From JBCCGL01 sp039029275 (lineage in GTDB: Bacteria; Pseudomonadota; Gammaproteobacteria; JBCCGL01), in NCBI GenBank assembly GCA_039029275.1, contig JBCCGL010000015.1, forward strand, positions 1-64,000: a stretch of DNA of 64,000 nucleotides, written 5' to 3'. The notes beneath the pieces are model-generated. The model had not been told where the DNA came from. It searched no databases and saw only the letters and a list, made by a program, of their open reading frames with translations. The translations under genes were made by a program, and so were the position numbers. This document shows positions 7,849 to 14,525 of the stretch, piece by piece (position 1 is the stretch's first letter; every line of letters starts with the position of its first letter).

Positions 7849-8202
7849 ATGGATAAAAAAGCCAGCAGATTGCGTAGAGCCGCGAAAACGCGCGCGAAAA
7901 TACGCCAACTGGGTGTCTGTCGACTTACTGTGCACCGCACACCGCGCCATATTTATGCGCAGGTGCTGTCCGCCGACGGTACATCGGTTGTCGCCGCCGC
8001 ATCGACGGTTCAGGCTGATGTTCGTGGCGCTGCGAAAAACACCGGCAACGCAGAAGCGGCCGCGCTGGTTGGCAAGGCGGTAGCTGACAAAGCCAAAGCG
8101 GCAGGTGTTGAAAAAGTCGCGTTTGATCGCTCTGGCTTTCACTATCACGGACGCGTTAAAGCGTTGGCAGAAGCGGCTCGTGAAGCCGGTCTGCAGTTCT
8201 AG
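7849..8202 (+). CDS. rplR: 50S ribosomal protein L18
   Basis: L18 binds 5S rRNA with L5. The basic N-terminus (KKASRLRRAAKTRAKIRQL) and the C-terminal FDRSGFHYHGRVKALAEAAREAGLQF are the family marks. It has 117 residues. CAGGTTAAG before the ATG serves as binding site. Confidence 0.98.
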   Translation: MDKKASRLRRAAKTRAKIRQLGVCRLTVHRTPRHIYAQVLSADGTSVVAAASTVQADVRGAAKNTGNAEAAALVGKAVADKAKAAGVEKVAFDRSGFHYHGRVKALAEAAREAGLQF

Positions 8203-8219
8203 GTTTAGAGGTACTGTTC

Positions 8220-8726
8220 ATGTCAAACGCGGATGTACAAGCTAACGGCGACGGCCATATTGAAAAACTGGTCACGATTAACCGAGTTGCGAAAGTGGTC
8301 AAGGGTGGCCGTCAATTCGGTTTTACCGCGCTGACAGTTGTTGGCGACGGCGCGGGTAAAGTGGGTTTTGGCTACGGCAAGGCTCGTGAAGTGCCATTGG
8401 CAATCCAGAAAGCGATGGATAAAGCCCGAAAAAACATGATTGAAGTCGCAATCAACGACGGCACTTTGCAATACTCGCTGACAGGTAAACACGGCGCCGC
8501 GCGCGTTTACATGCAGCCCGCGTCTGAAGGTACCGGCATTATCGCCGGCGGCGCGATGCGCGCGGTCTTTGAAGCTGTGGGCGTACAAAACGTACTCGCG
8601 AAAATCATGGGCACTAACAATCCGATCAACGTTGTCCGCGCAACAATCGAAGGGTTGGCGAGCATGCAATCGCCTGAGGCTATCGCAGCCAAACGCGGCA
8701 AATCGGTTGAAGAAATTACAGGTTAA
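8220..8726 (+). CDS. rpsE: 30S ribosomal protein S5
   Basis: S5 takes part in decoding accuracy and mRNA unwinding. NRVAKVVKGGRQFGFTALTVVGDG and GYGKAREVPLAIQKAMDKARKNM are signatures, including the double-stranded RNA-binding-like fold. Length is 168 residues. GAGGT lies upstream, and rpmD begins 3 nt after the stop. Confidence 0.98.
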   Translation: MSNADVQANGDGHIEKLVTINRVAKVVKGGRQFGFTALTVVGDGAGKVGFGYGKAREVPLAIQKAMDKARKNMIEVAINDGTLQYSLTGKHGAARVYMQPASEGTGIIAGGAMRAVFEAVGVQNVLAKIMGTNNPINVVRATIEGLASMQSPEAIAAKRGKSVEEITG

Positions 8727-8729
8727 ATC

Positions 8730-8924
8730 ATGGCCAAGTCATCGAACAAAACCGTCAAGCTCACGCTGGTGCGTAGCAAGATTGGACGTCTGAAAAGCCA
8801 CCAGGCTTGTCTTGCTGGCTTGGGGCTGCGTCGTATACATCAGAGCGTTGAAGTGACCGATACACCGGAAAACCGGGGCATGATCAATAAAGTCAGCTAT
8901 ATGCTGCAGGTCGAGGAATCCTAA
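8730..8924 (+). CDS. rpmD: 50S ribosomal protein L30
   Basis: L30 is a small 23S rRNA-binding protein not found in all bacteria. KLTLVRSKIGRLKSHQACLAGLGLRR and TPENRGMINKVSYML match the family. It is 64 residues, 3 nt after rpsE and 1 nt before rplO. Confidence 0.97.
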   Translation: MAKSSNKTVKLTLVRSKIGRLKSHQACLAGLGLRRIHQSVEVTDTPENRGMINKVSYMLQVEES

Positions 8925-8925
8925 G

Positions 8926-9357
8926 ATGCGCCTGAACGAAATTAAACCCGCAGCGGGCAGCAAAAGCGCCGGCAAGCGTGTCGGTCGCGGTATGGGCTCG
9001 GGCCTGGGCAAAACCTGCGGTCGTGGCCATAAAGGTCAACACTCTCGCTCTGGCGGCTATCACAAGGTCGGTTTTGAAGGCGGGCAAATGCCGCTGAAGC
9101 AACGCTTACCTAAATTCGGTTTTACTTCGCGTGTTGGTCGCTACAGCGCCGAAGTTAGACTCAGTGAGTTGGCGCTCGTTGAAGGCGACACGATTACGAT
9201 TGCGTCTTTGGTCGACGCGAATCTTGTGCCGCGTGAGTCGAAAAAAGTAAAAGTGATTAAATCGGGCGAAGTTGGCAAAGCCGTCACCCTGCAAGGTGTT
9301 GCGGCGACGGCTGGCGCAAAAGCTGCAATTGAAGCGGCGGGTGGCAAGGTAGAGTAA
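8926..9357 (+). CDS. rplO: 50S ribosomal protein L15
   Basis: L15 is a late-assembly 50S protein. Glycine- and basic-rich GRGMGSGLGKTCGRGHKGQHSR at residues 21-42 is diagnostic. Length is 143 residues. Its stop is followed after 2 nt by the GTG start of secY. Confidence 0.98.
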   Translation: MRLNEIKPAAGSKSAGKRVGRGMGSGLGKTCGRGHKGQHSRSGGYHKVGFEGGQMPLKQRLPKFGFTSRVGRYSAEVRLSELALVEGDTITIASLVDANLVPRESKKVKVIKSGEVGKAVTLQGVAATAGAKAAIEAAGGKVE

Positions 9358-9359
9358 AC

Positions 9360-10709
9360 GTGGCAACCTCTGCGGCATCAATGGGTGGACTGGGCGGAAT
9401 CGGCAAATCAGCCGAGCTGCGCTCACGCCTGTTTTTCGTGTTGTTTGCACTGGTGATCTTCCGCATTGGTGCACACATTACGATCCCAGGTGTCGACCCC
9501 AATGTGATGTCTGCGATTTTTGAACAGCAACGCGGCGGCATACTGGATATGTTCAATATGTTCGGCGGCGGTGCGCTCGAGCGAATGTCAATTTTTGCGC
9601 TCGGCGTTATGCCGTATATCTCCGCCTCGATCATTATGCAGTTGATGACCCACGTCATACCTTCTCTGGAGCAGTTGCGCAAAGAAGGCGAAAGCGGCCG
9701 CAAGAAAATAACCAAATACACGCGCTACGGCACATTGGTGCTCTCAACGGTGCAGGCAACCGGCGTTTGCATCGCGCTGCAAGGGCAGTCAGTCGGGGCG
9801 GCGCCGCTGGTTTACATCGGTGGAATAGGTTTCATCGTCACCGCTACCATCACTCTTGTAACCGGCACAATGTTCCTAATGTGGCTGGGTGAGCAGATTA
9901 CAGAGCGCGGTATCGGGAACGGTATTTCTATCTTGATTTTTGCCGGCATTATCTCTGGATTACCTTCTGCCATCGGCGGCACCTTAGAGCTGGCACGAAC
10001 GGGTGAGCTTTCATCATTTGTCGTCATTATTCTTTTTGTCATGGCGATTGCCGTGACTGCATTTGTCATTTTTGTTGAGCGCGGCCAACGTCGCATCACG
10101 GTTAACTATGCGAAGCGTCAGCAGGGCCGCAAGATGTACGCAGCACAAAGCAGCCACCTGCCGCTTAAACTGAATATGGCGGGCGTTATTCCACCGATTT
10201 TCGCCTCGAGTATCATTTTGTTTCCTGCGACGATGGGTGACTTCGTTAGTAATTCCGAAGGGCTTACCTGGCTGCAAAACATCGTCGCAACGCTGCAACC
10301 CGGACAGCCGCTTTACGTGGTGTTCTACGCTACTGCAATTATGTTTTTCTGCTTCTTCTACACCGCGTTGATTTTTAACGCACGCGAAACAGCAGATAAC
10401 CTGAAAAAGTCCGGCGCGTTTATTCCCGGCATCCGCCCCGGAGAACAGACTGCAAAGTACATTGACGGGGTGTTAACCCGACTCACACTGGTCGGAGCTC
10501 TGTACATCACCGGCGTTTGTCTTTTGCCTGAGTTTTTGATCCTGTTTTGGCAGGTACCTTTTTATTTTGGTGGTACGTCGTTGCTGATTATCGTTGTTGT
10601 GGTGATGGATTTCGTCGCGCAGGTTCAATCACACATGATGAGTTCCCAGTACGAAGGTTTGATGAAAAAAGCCAACCTCAAAGGGTATGGTTCACGCGGG
10701 CTTCGCTAA
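9360..10709 (+). CDS. secY: Protein translocase subunit SecY
   Basis: SecY is the channel subunit of the SecYEG inner-membrane translocon. About ten hydrophobic segments are visible over 449 residues, with the plug region ITIPGVDPNVM near residue 40 and the conserved VERGQRRITVNYAKRQ cytosolic loop near residue 240. The GTG at 9360 is taken as start because it abuts rplO. ATG 9381 would give a start nearer that of E. coli SecY and cannot be excluded. Confidence 0.97.
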   Translation: MATSAASMGGLGGIGKSAELRSRLFFVLFALVIFRIGAHITIPGVDPNVMSAIFEQQRGGILDMFNMFGGGALERMSIFALGVMPYISASIIMQLMTHVIPSLEQLRKEGESGRKKITKYTRYGTLVLSTVQATGVCIALQGQSVGAAPLVYIGGIGFIVTATITLVTGTMFLMWLGEQITERGIGNGISILIFAGIISGLPSAIGGTLELARTGELSSFVVIILFVMAIAVTAFVIFVERGQRRITVNYAKRQQGRKMYAAQSSHLPLKLNMAGVIPPIFASSIILFPATMGDFVSNSEGLTWLQNIVATLQPGQPLYVVFYATAIMFFCFFYTALIFNARETADNLKKSGAFIPGIRPGEQTAKYIDGVLTRLTLVGALYITGVCLLPEFLILFWQVPFYFGGTSLLIIVVVVMDFVAQVQSHMMSSQYEGLMKKANLKGYGSRGLR

Positions 10710-10733
10710 CAGGTATCGCGGGGGAGAATTGAG

Positions 10734-10850
10734 ATGAAAGTAGGTGCATCAGTTAAAAAAATTTGTCGTAACTGCAAAGTTATAAAACGCAATGGCGTGA
10801 TTCGTGTGATCTGTAGTTCAGATCCGCGTCACAAGCAACGCCAGGGCTAA
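10734..10850 (+). CDS. rpmJ: 50S ribosomal protein L36
   Basis: A 38-residue protein, MKVGASVKKICRNCKVIKRN followed by GVIRVICSSDPRHKQRQG. It is the zinc-binding form: C11 and C14 with C27 and H32 form the ribbon. A strong GGGGGAG lies just before the ATG. Placement between secY and rpsM is typical of gammaproteobacteria. Confidence 0.96.
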   Translation: MKVGASVKKICRNCKVIKRNGVIRVICSSDPRHKQRQG

Positions 10851-10864
10851 GTTACGGCTACTCA

Positions 10865-10893
10865 TTGAGCATGTCAGCCAACGCACGTATAAT
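10865..10893 (+). promoter_or_regulatory. Promoter of the alpha operon (rpsM-rplQ)
   Basis: A -35 TTGAGC at 10865-10870 is followed by a 17-bp spacer and a perfect -10 TATAAT at 10888-10893. Transcription would begin near 10900, leaving a leader of about 55 nt to the rpsM ATG at 10955. In E. coli S4 binds the rpsM leader; a comparable fold was not worked out here. Confidence 0.7.
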
Positions 10894-10954
10894 GCCGCGC
10901 TTTTTTGATCGCACGGTCGCGAGACTGACAAAAGAAGACAGCAGGAGTCATTAA

Positions 10955-11311
10955 ATGGCACGTATCGCCGGTATAAATATACCGTTGAATAAACACATTT
11001 GGGTTGCATTGACCTCGATTTATGGGATCGGCCGCACCCGTGCCCATCAGATATGTGACGCCGCATCGGTTGCACCCGAGGTAAAGGTGCGCGATCTTTC
11101 TGAGGCAGAAGTCGAAAACCTGCGAAACGCCGTCGCTGCGTTCACCGTTGAAGGTGATCTGCGCCGTGACGTTGCAATGAACATCAAGCGCTTGATGGAT
11201 TTGGGTAGCTTTCGTGGTATCCGCCATCGTCGTGGATTGCCACTGCGTGGTCAGCGCACCCGCACCAACGCCCGCACCCGTAAAGGGCCGCGCCGTCCTA
11301 TCAAGAAATAA
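10955..11311 (+). CDS. rpsM: 30S ribosomal protein S13
   Basis: S13 is at the top of the 30S head and contacts the P-site tRNA and L5. MARIAGINIPLNKHIWVALTSIYGIG and GIRHRRGLPLRGQRTRTNAR are family signatures, with the basic tail ending RRPIKK. It has 118 residues and an AGGAG site. It is the first gene after the alpha promoter. Confidence 0.98.
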   Translation: MARIAGINIPLNKHIWVALTSIYGIGRTRAHQICDAASVAPEVKVRDLSEAEVENLRNAVAAFTVEGDLRRDVAMNIKRLMDLGSFRGIRHRRGLPLRGQRTRTNARTRKGPRRPIKK

Positions 11312-11332
11312 ACCGGATTACTGAGCAGACCA

Positions 11333-11713
11333 ATGGCGACACCTACTCGCAAGAAAGCCAAGCGCACCGTTTCAGACGGTATCGCGCACGTGCATGCGTC
11401 GTTTAACAACACCATTATCATGATCACTGACCGCCAGGGCAATGCGCTGGCGTGGGCAACTTCGGGTGGTTCCGGTTTTCGTGGTTCACGTAAAAGCACA
11501 CCTTTTGCTGCCCAGGTTGCAGCCGAGCGCGCAGGCGAAGCGGCCAAAGAATACGGTCTTAAAAACCTGGATGTGCGTGTTAAAGGTCCGGGACCTGGTC
11601 GTGATTCAGCCGTACGCGCGTTGAATAACGTAGGTTACAAAATTGGTTCAATTACTGACGTGACGCCCATTCCGCACAATGGCTGTCGTCCGCCAAAGCG
11701 TCGACGCGTTTAA
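11333..11713 (+). CDS. rpsK: 30S ribosomal protein S11
   Basis: S11 lines the platform near the E site. AHVHASFNNTIIMITDRQGNALAWATSGG and the C-terminal PIPHNGCRPPKRRRV are diagnostic. Length is 126 residues. It is 21 nt after rpsM. Confidence 0.98.
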   Translation: MATPTRKKAKRTVSDGIAHVHASFNNTIIMITDRQGNALAWATSGGSGFRGSRKSTPFAAQVAAERAGEAAKEYGLKNLDVRVKGPGPGRDSAVRALNNVGYKIGSITDVTPIPHNGCRPPKRRRV

Positions 11714-11743
11714 CGCCGCGCTTTGAATTAGGGGAGTTTACTC

Positions 11744-12364
11744 TTGGCTAGATATATCGGTCCCACTTGCAAACTGAGTCGTCGCGAAGGCACGGATTTG
11801 TACCTCAAATCCGGATTGCGCCCGCTGGAGTCCAAATGCAAGCTCGAAAGCCCTCCGGGCGTACAGGGTGCCAAGCGCGGTCGTCCGTCCGACTACGCGA
11901 TGCAGCTTCGTGAAAAACAAAAGCTGCGTCGTCTTTACGGTGTACTGGAAAAACAGTTCAGAAATTACTATAAGAAAGCAGCACAACGTAAGGGTTCGAC
12001 CGGTGAAAACCTGTTGAGCCTGCTCGAATGCCGACTCGACAACGTGGTTTATCGAATGGGCTTTGGCGCCACACGCGCACAGGCGCGTCAGATGATCAGC
12101 CACAAAGCGATCATGGTCGACGGTGGAATTGTAAATGTCGCTTCTTATCAGGTATCGGCCGATCAAGTGATTTCCGTGCGTGAGAGAGCTCAAAAGCAGG
12201 CCCGCGTTACCGAGTCAATTGAATTGGCTAAACAGCGCGGTGTACCTGACTGGTTGGAAGTAGACACGAAAAAGATGGAAGGTGTTTTCAAGTCTATCCC
12301 TGAGCGCAGCGACTTACCCGCCGAGATCAACGAATCACTCGTTGTAGAGCTGTACTCCAAGTAG
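11744..12364 (+). CDS. rpsD: 30S ribosomal protein S4
   Basis: S4 nucleates 16S rRNA folding and in E. coli represses the alpha operon. The start is a TTG at 11744 with GGGGAG at 11731-11736. The translated ARYIGPTCKLSRREGTDLYLKS matches the universal N-terminus, so this rare codon is firm. The S4 RNA-binding domain covers CRLDNVVYRMGFGATRAQARQMISH around residues 93-117. The product is 206 residues. Weak initiation may keep output tuned to demand. Confidence 0.97.
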   Translation: MARYIGPTCKLSRREGTDLYLKSGLRPLESKCKLESPPGVQGAKRGRPSDYAMQLREKQKLRRLYGVLEKQFRNYYKKAAQRKGSTGENLLSLLECRLDNVVYRMGFGATRAQARQMISHKAIMVDGGIVNVASYQVSADQVISVRERAQKQARVTESIELAKQRGVPDWLEVDTKKMEGVFKSIPERSDLPAEINESLVVELYSK

Positions 12365-12379
12365 AGGAGAGTTAATTTA

Positions 12380-13378
12380 ATGTCATTTGACGTAAATGAA
12401 TTTCTGAAACCGCGTATTGTTGACGTTAACGCGTCCAGTCCTAACCACGCGAAAGTTACATTAGAGCCGCTCGAGCGTGGGTTCGGCCATACGCTGGGTA
12501 ACGCGCTTCGCCGCATTCTGTTGTCGTCCATGCCGGGCGCGGCAATCTGTGAAGCGGAAATCGACGGCGTCTTGCACGAGTACACCACCATTGAAGGTGT
12601 ACAAGAAGACGTGATGGATATCTTGCTGAATCTCAAAGGTATCGCATTGGTCATGCACGGCAAAAGCGAAGCCAAGCTCGAGCTTAAAAAGAAAGGCCCG
12701 GGTGTCGTTACGGCCGCTGACATCGTGCTCGATCACGACGTCGAAATAGTGAACCCGGACCATGTCATCGCCAACCTGACCAAGAAAGGCGACATCAACA
12801 TGTTGCTGACTGTTCGTCAGGGACGCGGTTACGAGCCGTCCAGCCAGCGCGTGCTAGCTGAAGGTGAAACTCGCCCGGTTGGCAACCTGCAGATAGATGC
12901 GTCTTTCAGTCCGGTTCGCCGCGTCGCCTATTCGGTTGATAACGCGCGCGTTGAGCAGCGTGCCGACCTGGATAAGCTGATTATTGAAATCGAAACCAAT
13001 GGCACGATTGACCCCGAAGAGGCGATCCGCAAGTCTGCGTCGATTCTGCAAGGCCAGCTGTCAGTTTTCGTCGACCTGACTGCCGACGAGCAGGTTCAGC
13101 AAGAGGAGCAGGCTTCAGATATCGATCCGATTCTGTTGCGCCCGGTTGATGATCTTGAACTTACCGTGCGTTCAGCTAACTGCCTCAAAGCAGAAAACAT
13201 CTACTACATCGGTGATTTGATCCAACGCACCGAAGTGGAGCTGTTGAAAACCCCGAACCTAGGTAAAAAGTCGCTGACAGAAATCAAAGATGTGCTGGCT
13301 CAGCAGGCGCTTTCACTCGGTATGCGCCTGGAAAACTGGCCACCACCAGAGCTCGCCGGTCGCAAAGTCGGACTTTGA
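12380..13378 (+). CDS. rpoA: DNA-directed RNA polymerase alpha subunit
   Basis: RpoA dimerises to scaffold RNA polymerase and contacts UP elements and activators. The N-terminal domain shows ERGFGHTLGNALRRILLSSMPG near residues 32-54. The C-terminal domain has RSANCLKAENIYYIGDLIQRTE and NLGKKSLTEIKDVL. The 332-residue length is normal. AGAGGAG precedes it, 15 nt after rpsD. Confidence 0.99.
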   Translation: MSFDVNEFLKPRIVDVNASSPNHAKVTLEPLERGFGHTLGNALRRILLSSMPGAAICEAEIDGVLHEYTTIEGVQEDVMDILLNLKGIALVMHGKSEAKLELKKKGPGVVTAADIVLDHDVEIVNPDHVIANLTKKGDINMLLTVRQGRGYEPSSQRVLAEGETRPVGNLQIDASFSPVRRVAYSVDNARVEQRADLDKLIIEIETNGTIDPEEAIRKSASILQGQLSVFVDLTADEQVQQEEQASDIDPILLRPVDDLELTVRSANCLKAENIYYIGDLIQRTEVELLKTPNLGKKSLTEIKDVLAQQALSLGMRLENWPPPELAGRKVGL

Positions 13379-13417
13379 ACGACGGTTGAATAATCCAAAT
13401 ATTTGTAGGTTAAGACA

Positions 13418-13804
13418 ATGCGCCATCGTAATAGCGGCCGTAAACTGAATCGCAACAGCAGCCACCGCAAAGCCATGTTTCGTAACATGGCGGCTTCGCT
13501 GATCGAGCACGAAGTGATTAAAACGACTCTGCCCAAGGCGAAAGAGCTTCGCGGGGTAATCGAACCCTTGATCACGCTGGCAAAAAGCGACAGCGTTGCT
13601 AACCGACGTCTTGCGTATTCACGACTGCGCGATAAAGCAATGGTGGGCAAATTGTTTTCAGAACTTGGCCCTCATTTTAGCGAACGCCCGGGTGGCTATA
13701 CGCGCATCTTGAAGTGTGGTTACCGCCAGGGTGATAAAGCGCCAATGGCGTTTATCGAACTGGTTGATCGTATTGCGGTAGAAGAGGAAGAAGACGCGGC
13801 TTAG
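13418..13804 (+). CDS. rplQ: 50S ribosomal protein L17
   Basis: L17 is the last gene of the alpha operon. MRHRNSGRKLNRNSSHRKAM and the C-terminal GYRQGDKAPMAFIELVD are typical. It has 128 residues, with an acidic tail (EEEEDAA) beyond the E. coli core. It lies 39 nt after rpoA and is followed by a strong terminator. Confidence 0.98.
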   Translation: MRHRNSGRKLNRNSSHRKAMFRNMAASLIEHEVIKTTLPKAKELRGVIEPLITLAKSDSVANRRLAYSRLRDKAMVGKLFSELGPHFSERPGGYTRILKCGYRQGDKAPMAFIELVDRIAVEEEEDAA

Positions 13805-13825
13805 TCATACCTCAACACAACACTG

Positions 13826-13855
13826 AAAAAGCCCCGCAATGCGGGGCTTTTTTTG
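13826..13855. terminator. Bidirectional intrinsic terminator
   Basis: The stem GCCCCGC (13831-13837) and GCGGGGC (13841-13847) has a 3-nt loop, with five A before and seven T after. It therefore works in both directions: for the alpha operon on the plus strand and for the uvrA-GNAT transcript on the minus strand. Confidence 0.92.
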
Positions 13856-13880
13856 TTTCACGCAGGCGCTGACTATGGAC

Positions 13881-14513
13881 TTACAGCTCGCCTTCTACCA
13901 TCACTATTGTTGGGGGTTCTTCAATGCTTGCGAAAGGAGTGGAACCGTTATACGTAAAATCAGCGAATGCGACATTCGCTATTTCGCGATGCCCCATCTT
14001 GTTGATTAACACATGTTGCGTCGCGCTCGATGAAAGCTCGCCCACCACATATCGATAGCCTTTCGTTTTAAACAAACTGTGGGCTTGTGTTCTCAAATTG
14101 CGATAAATTCCGTGACCCTCATGCTCAGGATCAACTGCCCCTATGTCAACCAGCGCACAGGCCCCCAGTTGGTGTTGCCGATGTTTTTTATATTGATCCT
14201 CAAGGCAGCCAATCAGCCGTGAGAGTGGTGCCAGTTTGATGTTCGGTTCAATTTTTGACAAGTCAGTGCAGTAATCGCGGCCTATCAGGCACCCAGCGAC
14301 CAATCCCGTTTTCGAATCAATCGAGACGAGCGAGAGCGACTCCTCAGCTATCAGTTCGAACTCCTTAATGTAGTAGTTACGGTATTCCTCAAGTGAGATT
14401 TCGAGTGCCTTGTGAACTGAGCTGTTGGCGACAAAAATGCGTGTCGCGAGTGCGAAAGTTTCGTCGTAGCGCTCTGGCGTTAACGCAATAATTTCGTAAC
14501 GTTGCTCAAGCAC
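13881..14513 (-). CDS. GNAT-family acetyltransferase-like protein
   Basis: A 210-residue protein with a GNAT-like second half: ALVDIGAVDPEHEGHGIYRNLRTQA around residues 118-143 resembles the beta4 strand plus the acetyl-CoA pyrophosphate loop, though the usual Q/RxxGxG/A is only partly kept. The substrate is unknown. Its GTG start lies 12 nt downstream of uvrA, so it is probably the second gene of a uvrA transcript. A link with DNA repair is not implied. It ends at the shared terminator. Confidence 0.7.
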   Translation of the reverse strand: MLEQRYEIIALTPERYDETFALATRIFVANSSVHKALEISLEEYRNYYIKEFELIAEESLSLVSIDSKTGLVAGCLIGRDYCTDLSKIEPNIKLAPLSRLIGCLEDQYKKHRQHQLGACALVDIGAVDPEHEGHGIYRNLRTQAHSLFKTKGYRYVVGELSSSATQHVLINKMGHREIANVAFADFTYNGSTPFASIEEPPTIVMVEGEL

Positions 14514-14525
14514 GCAGGAGTTCTT

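Noticed and set aside
10895..10910. CCGCGC followed by a T run, looking like a terminator
   Set aside because: No stem can be formed upstream of the T run, and it lies at the expected transcription start of the alpha operon promoter.
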